Shown here piece after piece: positions 24,145 to 34,066 of a DNA stretch of 64,000 bases. The notes under the pieces are model-generated. The model made no database searches and was not told the DNA's origin. It saw only the letters and a program-made list of their open reading frames with translations. The position numbers and the translations under genes were made by a program. Numbering within the stretch: position 1 is the stretch's first letter; each line of letters opens with the position of its first letter. The DNA is from Neelides folsomi (lineage: Eukaryota > Arthropoda > Collembola > Neelipleona > Neelidae). The stretch lies in NCBI GenBank assembly GCA_034687125.1, contig JAQGBZ010000236.1, forward strand, positions 34,241 to 98,240, given 5' to 3'.

Positions 24145-24970
24145 ATGAAAATTTGTTTTTCGACAATTTTACTTTTATTATTAACTGATCCTTCAAATGG
24201 AAATTTTGAATCTGTCCCAAAACGTTGTAATGCGTCGTTCAAGTAAGAATGAAGTAAATAGGCATAATATAAAATCTTGTGAAGTCTAATACTAATGATA
24301 AGTGTTAAATTGAAAATCCTAGATTAAACAAAACAGTATCGAATATTGAATTAAAAACAAAGATTGTCACAACACATGAGTGGTGCATTAAAATTCTGTG
24401 CCGTCATGATACTCCTCAATATTATAATGAAACGATAAATAAGGTTGGCTAGTAATTTGTAATGTATAATTAATACAAAAATAATGTTTTCAAAAATAGT
24501 ATTTTAATGTTTCTTACTTAATGTGAATGTTAATGAATCATGTTAATGCTTTTAGACAGTTGAAGTGGAAGAAACCTATCAAGTATGTTGCGAGGGATAT
24601 GAAGAAATAGTGAATGATAGCGAATCATGCCGTCCACTTTGTGATCATTTTTGCAAAAACAATTTAACTAGTGATTTACGAAACAAATGCAATTGTACTA
24701 GTTTAAATTTTGACGTGGACAATTCCAATACATTTAATGCTTCTTTGGGTAAAAACCTAAATACATAAAAATGCTGATAGTAATATTTAATTTTTAATAA
24801 TTTCAGCCCCTTATTTTAATCATTTTGAAGGTTCTGTTCAAGGATTTAAAAAGGCAAACTATAGTAAGATAATTAAATGTGGAAATAAAATTAACATTAT
24901 GATCAAACCAAATATTCGAAGATTTCTTATTTATATTTTCTCGAAAAATCCATGTGTAGCAATTAATTAA
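24145..24970 (+). CDS. Small secreted EMI/Nimrod-like cysteine-rich protein
   Basis: Four exons (24145-24242, 24323-24443, 24556-24748, 24807-24970) encode 191 residues. A signal peptide (MKICFSTILLLLLTD) is followed by an EMI-like arrangement: an early Cys (KRCNASF), THEWCIKILC, and the diagnostic VCCEGYEEI. One partial NIM-type cysteine module follows (ESCRPLCDHFCKNN to KCNC). Nimrod and Draper receptors in arthropods use EMI plus repeated NIM modules for binding bacteria and dying cells. This protein has only one incomplete module and no clear transmembrane anchor, so it is short for the family. It may be a soluble relative. Asn-linked glycosylation sites (NKT, NNLT, NCT, NAS) are frequent. 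The family call is moderate. Confidence 0.6.
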
Positions 24971-25273
24971 GTTTTATATTTTGTAAATTAAATGTACTGA
25001 ATAAAACTTATATTGTTAACTAACTAATTATAATATATTTATTTATACATATTATGTATTTTCCATATAAGGTCTTACTGACTATAAATATTATACTCTA
25101 GATCTTGGGAAATTCTGTATTAGTATATTATAGTAATATAATGCATATTTTGCAATGGTTTTATTGACTATTATGGAACCTCCGACAATTCCTGTTCCCT
25201 TACAAATAAAATTAGGATATATCAAACTAAATTTAAGCTCTTACATACGGTATGCTTATATAAAATACCCGTT
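24971..25273. other. Intergenic spacer
   Basis: AT-rich, with no supported feature apart from the flank of the MITE that follows. Confidence 0.5.
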
Positions 25274-25768
25274 GTTGTAACCAGTGATGCTAGTTGTCCG
25301 ACACATGTCCGCAAAACGGCGGCCACATATATAGTAAATATATTACATATTATGATTCAATACATACATATTTTTTAATTATCATATCGTTTTAATATTC
25401 ATATAAATTGATTTTTTTGTATTATATAACAATTCATTAATAAATTAAAAATATTTGTAAGATCATCAATACTTATAATATTTATGACCTTTATCTCTAG
25501 TCTCTAGTCATTATTAAACTGATTCATTTAAATGAACATTAGAATAAAGGTTATTTTTACCAATAATAGATCAATTATCAATTAAAATTATCCAGAATAC
25601 CCTTTTAAGCAATTGAGGGAATTACAGTTTAATTTCTTGAAAATTAGTATTATATTATATTTAATTAAATATAAATATTTCGGACATTTATGAATGGACA
25701 TTTAAGATTTGGACATATGTCCAAAGTGTCCGGACATATATGTCCGGACTCACATCACTGGTTGTAAC
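25274..25768. mobile_element. hAT-type MITE with 8-bp target duplication (second family)
   Basis: The 479-bp element spans 25282-25760. It begins CAGTGATG and ends CATCACTG, perfect 8-base terminal inverted repeats, and is flanked by the direct repeat GTTGTAAC (25274-25281 and 25761-25768). Subterminal regions on both sides are rich in GTCCGGACAT/ACATGTCC palindromic words. The interior is AT-rich without coding capacity. The 8-bp duplication and CA…TG ends fit the hAT superfamily. The ends differ from the 16.3-kb element, so two MITE families are present. Confidence 0.85.
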
Positions 25769-26123
25769 ATATATACTTTTAACTTAACGTTTTAACTATA
25801 TTTCGTATCATTGTTTCGTATTGAATGATTCCAAATGAAAACTCGTTCAAGTTTGCAAGAAATTCTCGGAAGCACCCAACAAAACGAGTTTTGATCAGCT
25901 TCAAACACAACTTATCCCTTTATCGTTTAATCTCCTAAAGTGAAAGGAAAAGAAATAAAATTGATACGAGGAACATGCTTTAGAGAAAATTCATTGGTGA
26001 CATTTAATCTCAACATAGCCAAAAATTAAAATCATTGCCATAAAAGTTTACCCAAATGATTTATTTTGTTAATTAATCAAAATCTGAAGAAATATTGTGA
26101 TTTATTTAAAATTTGATTTTAAA

Positions 26124-27807
26124 ATGTTTACTGTTTTAAATTTGGTGATTTTAATTTCATTTATTCCAAAAATTTACTCATATTACGACAATTCAATTCT
26201 TCATGCTCCGAAAGAAAAACCACTTGGTGCATGGGGCCGATGGGAAAAATGCAAATCTGGTGAATATGCAAGAGGAGTTCGGTTGAAATCTCAAGGTCCG
26301 GATGAAGCTGATGATTTTGGGATCTCTGGGATTGAGTTGTTTTGTGGGAAGGCTGGGGACGGTCCAGACATTCCAACAATTCGGAGCAGTGTGGCAAAAG
26401 AAGGAAATTGGGCAGAACTTCCTTATTTTTGTGAAGGATATTTTGAGGGGTTTCAACTCAAAATTGACACAATTGCGGATGGAGATGACTACGCGGGGAT
26501 TACAAACATTCGGTTATTTTGTTCAGGTGGTAATGGCCATTTTTCACCAGAAACAGAATCAGCATTTGGAATTTGGACCGAACCTAAAATCTGCAAAAAA
26601 GGACAAGCTATATGCGGACTTAGGACAATGATCAAAAAATCGAAATTATATGAGAGCCGAGAAAACGGTACACAAAATAATTAATTAAACTATTTTAAAA
26701 AAATTTAATTTTTAATAAAATAATTATTTGCTAATTTTTATTTATATTCATGTTTTAACAATGTTTTCAAGATCAATTTTTTAAAATGTTTTGGATAATA
26801 ATATTAAATATGCTATTTGTATAGGTGAAGATCTCGTTGGAATTAACTCACTAAAAATGAAATGCTGCGATATCGCTCATCAAGCTTACAATTGCTTTCC
26901 ATATGACAAATGGGAAATTATATTTGAAGTTGACAACTCCTTGGGTTATGAACCCCTGAAATATAAATATACTAAAAGTGTAGGGATGGAGAAGAAAGAA
27001 GGAAAAAAGGATACTAAAACAGGGTCACTTATTGGAATGGGAGAGGAAAGATATGCACTTCAAACCCGATTAAGAAACATCAATTGTAGAAAAAAAAATG
27101 ATTCCGTTCGCTGTACCAACAGGGCTGTACCAACAACGATTGGAACCTCTGTCCCAACACCTATGGATTCAGTATCAACTTCAACAGCTGTAACAATACC
27201 AACAACTCCTACAACTGTAACAACTCCGACAACGCCCACAACTGTAACAATGCCAACAACAGTAACAACACCAACAGCAGTGACAATGCCAACAACAGCA
27301 GCTACTGAAGCGCCAGTTGATCCAGATGATGATGACAACGCAAATCAAGCAGGAGGGGGATTGAAGAAACAAAGAAGAGGGAAAATATTCAGTAATTATC
27401 TTCCCTCAACTACAGAGCGACCAGACGACTCACAAAATTCATATCTTTTCCTTACTCAAACTTTGAAAATTTCCAAAGAAACGGGATTCAATTGGCAAAT
27501 GGCTTCATCGGAAACATGGGCACCGATGAGAAGCACCATTGTGGAAGTCACAGTTGAACCTGGTCATTATGTAGCTTTTTATCAAGTGGTCGGAATTTGT
27601 GGAAATTATTTTTTCCGACCTGAAAAGTTTTATCAAAATGGGTCGTTTCATGATCCAGAAGAAAGGAGAATGAGTGCGTCGCCCATGGAATGGAAAAAAT
27701 TGGCAAAATTCAGTCAAGTGTTTAGATCTTTTGCTTCAATGTATCAAGAAGGACTTCGGGTGATTAAAACAATAGGGTCAGTTTTTGGATATAAAAATCC
27801 AATTTAA
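26124..27807 (+). CDS. VMO-I domain protein A with mucin-like linker and C-terminal domain
   Basis: Two exons (26124-26667, 26825-27807) give 508 residues. A signal peptide (MFTVLNLVILISFIPKIYSY) is followed by a vitelline membrane outer layer I domain with threefold repeats: GAWGRWEKCKSGEYARGVRL…GIELFCG; WAELPYFCEGYFEGFQLK…IRLFC; GIWTEPKICKKGQAICGLRT…LKMKCCD. VMO-I is a beta-prism fold found in egg coats, tears and gut secretions. A Thr-Pro-rich stretch (27160-27310), probably O-glycosylated, leads to a basic site KKQRRGK (27362-27384). The C-terminal part has FNWQMASSETW, a TIVEVTVEPGHYVAFYQVVG strand pair and a Gly-Asn motif FRPEKFYQNGSF. That alternating pattern loosely recalls aerolysin/ETX-MTX2-type beta proteins, but I cannot name the domain. 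Intron phase is the same as in the two relatives on the other strand. Confidence 0.75.
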
Positions 27808-27886
27808 TAAATACAGATATAATGTGTTGTTGTTAGTTATTATTGTTTAACAAATTCAGCTAAAATGTAATTTAAGGAACATTTTG

Positions 27887-29599
27887 TTAAAAATTAAAAT
27901 TCATATTTGATTCTTCTGGGTAATGAAATGTTGTGGTTATTTTTCGTGCTGCATTGAGAATATCTTGGAACATGAAAGACATCGAATTAATAATATTGCC
28001 CATTTTGGTAAATTTTCCATCGGGATCTTTTATTTGTTGTTTTTCATAGTTTGGCCTAATCGCTTCATTGAATGTTCCATTCTGATAAAATTTTTCAGCT
28101 CTAATTTTAAAATTTCCACACGTTCCTAAAACTTGATACATTGTTATTAAGTTTCCAGGGAGAACATCAATAACAATTGTCGTTTTCTTGCTCGGTTGCC
28201 AAGTTTCACTAGAAGATTTTGCCCAATTAAATCCTGTCATTCCCTTACTTTGCAATTCTTTTTTAAATAATAATGCCAATTCTTCCAATTCTTTTTCTTT
28301 CTCTTGAAGTTCATTAAAATAATTTCGATTTTGAAACGTTGATTGTTGAGATTTCTCCAAATCGCTATTTGACGACTCTAAACGTTTATTTAAAATTTCC
28401 CGTACAAAATTCTCCATTTTAGAAATATTTTCTCCTTTTAAATAATGATTATTGAATATATTTTGATTCAAGTTTTTATCATTATAATTATTATACATAT
28501 AATTATCATTGGAATTTTTTTCCCCATCAGTTATGTTAACATTTAGTAAAGAAATGGCAACAAACACTTTTGCTCTTCTTCTTTTTAATGGATAAAACTC
28601 AGGACGTTGACTTTCCCGCTTATTCCCATTAAGCTTTGAATGCAGCGGATGAATGATTGGAATATTTGTATTTGGAGCTTCATGAGGTGAAATGACATAA
28701 GTAATTGGATGAGCTCCCAAAAGGTCTTTTTTATATTTTGTGATTAAATGGCCCGAAAATGCATTTTTCTCACTTTCGTCCTTTTTCTCATATTTGACAT
28801 TTTCAATCTCAACGCCTATAATTTTGGTGTAAGTGTATTTCAAAGGTTCGATTCCCCTGGTATTATCAACTTCAAAAACAACTTCCCATTTATCTTCTGG
28901 GTGGCAATGTTCGAATTTTTTATCAATTATGTGGCAGCATTTAAACCAATCCGAATAATGAATTCTTGAAAGATCATCTAAATAAAAAATAAACTTAAAG
29001 TTAGAATTAAAACATTTTATACTCAACATTTAAACATTTAATTTGTATAATTAATTAATTAATTTCAATTAAGAACTAATTAAGAACTTACCAAGATTTA
29101 ATGGATTATATTCCATTATTCTCATTCCACAAACAGCTTCATTACTTTTGCACAATTTAGCTTCAGTCCAAGTTCCATTTTCTTTCTCATTTTGAGGCCC
29201 AAGCATAATTGTTCCCTTGGTACAAAAAACTTTTAATTTCTCAATTAATGATCTTTGACCAATTTTTTCAATATTTTGTAGCTTGAGCTGAAACCCAACA
29301 ATGAAGCCTTCACACATGGCCACGTTTTCATTTTTCTCCACTTCATATTTCTCATGACTTTGAAGAATCCCAGGCTCTTGGCAAAAATACCCAGAAACTT
29401 TAAATTCTCCGTCAGAGTTCAAGGAGTCAAACTTATTTGTCGTGAAAATTCCTTGGAGATATTTTCCTTTATCACAATAAGTCCATTCGCCCCAAAGTCC
29501 AAATTCAGCCTTTGCATCAGGAATTTCAATTGACGTTGAGATCACAATTAGAACAAAAAAGGAACTGATATAAAATAAAATGTAAAATAATTTAAACAT
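27887..29599 (-). CDS. VMO-I domain protein B with basic site and C-terminal domain
   Basis: Two exons (29092-29599, 27887-28977) encode 532 residues. The signal peptide is a long hydrophobic start (FYILFYISSFFVLIVIS). The VMO-I repeats are more diverged: FGLWGEWTYCDKGKYLQGIF; NVAMCEGFIVGFQLKLQN; GTWTEAKLCKSNEAVCGMRI; and WFKCCHI. The linker has no Thr-Pro run. It is charged, Asn-rich and partly coiled-coil-like (QEKEKELEELALLFKKEL) and holds the basic site LKRRRAK (about 28566-28590). The shared C-terminal block is well kept: FNWAKSSSETWQPSKKTT, MYQVLGTCGNFKIRAEKFYQ and a terminal amphipathic helix. It lies tail-to-tail with copy A, with only 79 bases between stop codons. Confidence 0.75.
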
Positions 29600-31420
29600 T
29601 GCGGGAAAAAATTATAATTGACATTGGGTTTTAAGTTTTATGGGAGTGTCACTGATAAAAAATGCATTAAAATTGCCATGCGAGCGGAAAATAAATTGAT
29701 GAGCTTTGGTTTAATTCCGATTTATCTTATGAAGCAAAAAGGTTAAAGTAATTGACCATTCCAGTTTTCCCAGTTCCTTTGTATGAGGAAGTGAAATGGA
29801 GAAGAACTGGACTTCAATTGAAAGCCATCAATCCGCCTGTCAGCTAATTCCTTAACAAATGGTTAGGTTTCCAAGAATCGAAGGATGGACTTTATTTTCC
29901 TCGTCGTCCACTACAAGAGTTATGTAATTCTAATCTGATCAATCTCGGCAGATAACATTAATAAAGATAATTGTCCCCCAAGATCAGGTTTTATTTTCTA
30001 TATACAAGTATACTATACTGCTAATACCACAAGTAGTATTCAAAGCTAGTACAATTCATTCAATTTGTATTTGTATTAAATATAAATATAAAAATTATCA
30101 TGATTTATTCCTCTTTGTGTCAATAATGAAGACAACACGTTATATGTGGCATACAACAACGATAAACCGGTGTTGATATTCATGTTAATAAAACTTTCCA
30201 ATCAATCAATAACAAATAACAAGTTCTGTTCTTGGATAATCTTAACATTAACACGTTAATTGTATTTATTGCATTGGCAGCTTTTTGTCCACTCAATTGC
30301 TGTCATTATTAGAAATTATTAAAATATTTTTATGTATTAATTCAATGTATTTACTTGTACTTGTATTTAGTGTGTATGGTAAATATATTTAAATAGGTAC
30401 GTATGTGTTAATCTGTTGATCAATTGATGCGATGGTTTGAAAGAACGAGAAAATTTCTGTTGCTTCTTAATGTCTGGTTGATTTTATTGTTACGATTGTT
30501 GAATTGTTGAGGTTGGGGAACGAGCCAAGGGATTTGAATGGACCATAATAATATGGTGATTTGATTAAAGTGCTCAGGTTTAAAGAAGAAATGCTTAAAA
30601 ATCAAACTTTTCCGCATGTACACGCAATAGATATTTTTTGGTCTGAGGTTCACAAAATATTTGAAATCGAAAAAAAAGAGCGAAAGGTAGAATGAAGTTA
30701 AACTGGTTGGATTTAAGGTTAATTACCCAACTTGGGTTTTATATAAATATAAACTCCTCAATATAAGTATTTTATATGTTATGTACTCTATGATATAATC
30801 TTAGTCAGAGCATCTTCTTTTTGTCAATTGATATATACAATTTTACCTAGTAAGTAAAAGTATTTGAACTTTTCATCAGCAAAGTAAACTCCTGTTTTAC
30901 TTCTACATATGTATAGTATTTTACACGGCTACACGATACATGTGCATACGAGTAAATGCGTCAAATAGATAATAGAAATAGGATTGTATTATCTAAGATA
31001 CTTATACGGTATACCTACTAAAATACTATAGTGTCTACTTTATATAATTACAGTTATTGTATAGCAGACTATACCTATGCACTCTATATTTTATACTGTA
31101 CATTCATTTCAGTTGTTCCTAAAAGTTGGAATATTTTAATTCAATAACGGTTACATTTTTGGTTTAAAAAATATACATTTTTCTAATCAACTTTTACACG
31201 CATATTATTTTACACAGTTAAGTAAGAAGTATAAATTTAAGACTTATTCATTTTATGAATATACTGACGAACATAATTTATATTATTAACATTAATAAGA
31301 ATTTAAGCCTAAATTATTTTAAAAAGAAATTTACAGTAGCATTAAGGTTAAAGAATTATATTATTAAGTTAAAATAATGACTTGAGTTTCAGTTCAAAAA
31401 TTAGTAATAACACAAAAGTG
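29600..31420. other. Intergenic region
   Basis: AT-rich DNA with only short uninterpretable open frames (for example 30420-30653, minus). No exon, repeat or RNA gene can be supported. The promoter of VMO-I gene B should lie just right of 29599. Confidence 0.45.
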
Positions 31421-33003
31421 TCATGCATTAAAAAGATTAATTGTTTCAGACATTCTTTTCATAACTTTAATGAAATCATTGAAAATGGATGAGATCCCCG
31501 ACACAAAATTAGCCACATGAATGAACATCCCAAATGAGTCCTTTTCAACCTCCAGCTTCCGATTAATCTGCCTGGTTGTTCCATTCTGGAATATTTTTTC
31601 CGGTCTAACAATGAAATCCCCACAAACTCCCACGACCTGATAAAGCGAAACTGCATGTCCCACTCTGATCGTCACTTGAACTTCCGTCGTCCGGGAAGGT
31701 TTCCAAGTTAAGGACGAAGAACTTCCCCATTTATACCCCGTTTTCAAAGTTCCTCCAGCATTGAGAGTGAAAACTTCCAAAAGAGAATTCGTCGAACCCT
31801 TTTCGTCATTGTTCAAATAACCAATTGGATTTCCGGCAAAAAGATTGACATATCCTGCAGGTAAACGCGGAGGGAAATATTGAGTTAAAGGACCTGTGAG
31901 TTGACTTACTCTCCTTATAGGAAAAAGATTGGGAATATTCGGATTTGAAGGAAGTGCAGGAAGAGGACTCTGTTTAAAATTTTTAATTCCTGATCGGTGA
32001 ATTCCGAACCGAGGGAAATTTCGAATGCTTCGTTTTCTTCTTCCTTGGATTTGACGAGTGTCGTTTCCATTCCCGGATTGATATTCCAATTCCAATGTTC
32101 CTGTTCCTTGACCTTCTTTAATTTTCTCTTTTTCAGAACTTTGAGTCCGCGAAACTCCCACAGTCAAAATGTAACTATAAGTAACGTTCTGGAGCCCCAT
32201 CGTGTTATCAAATTCAAATAAAAGTTCAAATCCGTCAGTTGGTAAACAAGTCGATGATTGGCTTACAAAATCACAACATTTAAGTCTCACACTGCTTATT
32301 CCAACAAGATCATCTAAAGAATTAAAATAATTAAAAAGTTTAAAATTGAAAAACATTAAAAAATTGTGTTTAAAAGATTCAAAAATTCGAATTATTAAAA
32401 AATTTCAAAAATTTATAAGTTTGAAAATTTTGAAATTTAAAAATTACCATCATCAAATGGAATTTTTGTTTTGGTCCGAACCCCACACACTCCTTGGTTC
32501 CTTAAGCAGAAAAATGGATCTGACCAAATTCCCGGCTCGTAGTCCAATTCATGTTCGAGTTCGTGGTTCCTTGCCGTGCATAATAATCTCATATTGGTTA
32601 CTCCAATATCATCCCGACCTTTTTTATTCCTTTGAGTTTTCACTTCAAATCCGACAACATATCCGTCACAATATAACAAATCTGACCATTCTCCTTCAGC
32701 CGCCACATTACTCGAAATCACTTGACTATAAGTCAAATTTCCCACAATTCCACAAATTAATTTCACTCCGGAAAGACCAAAACTATCCTCCTGAGTTCCT
32801 TCATTACTATGAATAAATCGCGAATTTTCACTTTTGACTCGAAATCCAACAACGTACGTTCCAGGGGCACAATATTCCCAAGGGCCCCAAACCCCAGGGA
32901 AATCTTCATCCGGAGGGCCAATGAGGATTTTGTCCAGAGCTTCACAATTACACAATTTAATATATAATAAAATTGCAAAAAAGTTGAGACAAATCCTCTT
33001 CAT
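31421..33003 (-). CDS. VMO-I domain protein C with furin-type site and C-terminal domain
   Basis: Two exons (32448-33003, 31421-32313) give 482 residues. The N-terminus MKRICLNFFAILLYIKLCNC is a signal peptide. VMO-I repeats: GVWGPWEYCAPGTYVVGFRV…KLICG; WSDLLYCDGYVVGFEVK…MRLLC; GIWSDPFFCLRNQGVCGVRT…VRLKCCD. The linker is Gly/Pro-rich and contains GRRKRSIRN (about 32020-32045), a textbook R-x-K/R-R furin site. The C-terminal block follows: YKWGSSSSLTWKPSRTT, SLYQVVGVCGDFIVRPEKIF and a final amphipathic segment. It is in tandem with copy B and shares its intron position. The family arose by local duplication, one copy inverted. Confidence 0.75.
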
Positions 33004-33059
33004 TATCTTACGCCGATTTTGAATACATGTTCACTCTGCTGTTGACTTTACCACACTGA

Positions 33060-33099
33060 GATTCACTTTGATTCACTTTGATTCACTTTGATTCACTTT
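33060..33099. repeat. Tandem 10-bp repeat, four perfect units
   Basis: GATTCACTTT occurs four times head to tail, about 57 bases upstream of the VMO-I gene C start codon, so it lies in its promoter or 5' leader. It is probably simple-repeat expansion. Transcription-factor binding is possible but not shown. Confidence 0.8.
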
Positions 33100-34066
33100 C
33101 TGTTCACACATTATCACTTCACTGACAAATTATTAACACGGAATATAAGTGGAGTTATTAGACAAGGAAAACATTATTCTGTCCATTCGCACCCAAAGGA
33201 TATGAAGCAGCCAGTTTAGTGTTGAAATCGAGAAAATGAAAGAAATATCTTCCCAATAATACCATAGAGGATTAAGTTGAAAGCTTCTGGAATAACTTGT
33301 GTTGCAAGGAGATAAAAACTTAATTTGCATATATGGAACTTAACAGGTTCTTTATTGACAAGGAAGGATTGGCTTTGTAAAAGACCGAGAAAGTTCCATA
33401 CAAGGAATTTAACATCAGATTATGATGAATATTAATGTTTTTAAATTCTTAATGGAGAGTTAACAAAAATGAATAAAATTAACTCGGCATACTAATACAT
33501 ACTTATTATATTAGTCAAGTTATCAGTAGATATTTTTATTTGGCAAACAATTGTTCCTTTCTTTAATATAAATAAAAAAGTTATTTGACTTGCCTTTATT
33601 TATTCATATTCATATTAAATCATCATTATTACGAAAAAGAATCAGTCTGGATCTAGAACCTACTGATATACTTGTATTAGGATTATTAAATAATTACACA
33701 ATTATTAAATACTTACCTACGTGATTAATGTACGTATGAGGGAATGAAGCTTCATTCTAAACAATTGAATAAATTATACTTATTTTTGGTTTTCCCATTT
33801 TAGTTAGTTTAAATTGTGGATCATTCGTATTGCTAGTTTAATTGTCGACTTGTCGAATGAGATTAAGATATGATAAAATAATGATTGATGTGGAAAAAAT
33901 TGCACTACTATTTTACATTGACATTGAATTTCATAATTGTTATACAGAACATCTGCCAATTATTTGTCAATTTTACTTGAATGAGTAACGTAAATGATAG
34001 GATTATATAGTTTGTGATATTTTAATTTTAGTAAAATTCAGAATTTAAGGCTTGAGTTTTAAGAAA
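33100..34066. other. Divergent intergenic region
   Basis: It separates the minus-strand VMO-I gene C from the plus-strand monooxygenase, so it should hold one or both promoters. No TATA box was identified with confidence and no gene is seen. Confidence 0.4.

Noticed and set aside
26161..26456. Antisense frames opposite the VMO-I domain
   Set aside because: They mirror a strongly supported exon and carry no motif of their own.
27060..27372. Two minus-strand frames rich in Val-Gly or Cys
   Set aside because: Antisense of the Thr-Pro coding repeat in VMO-I gene A.
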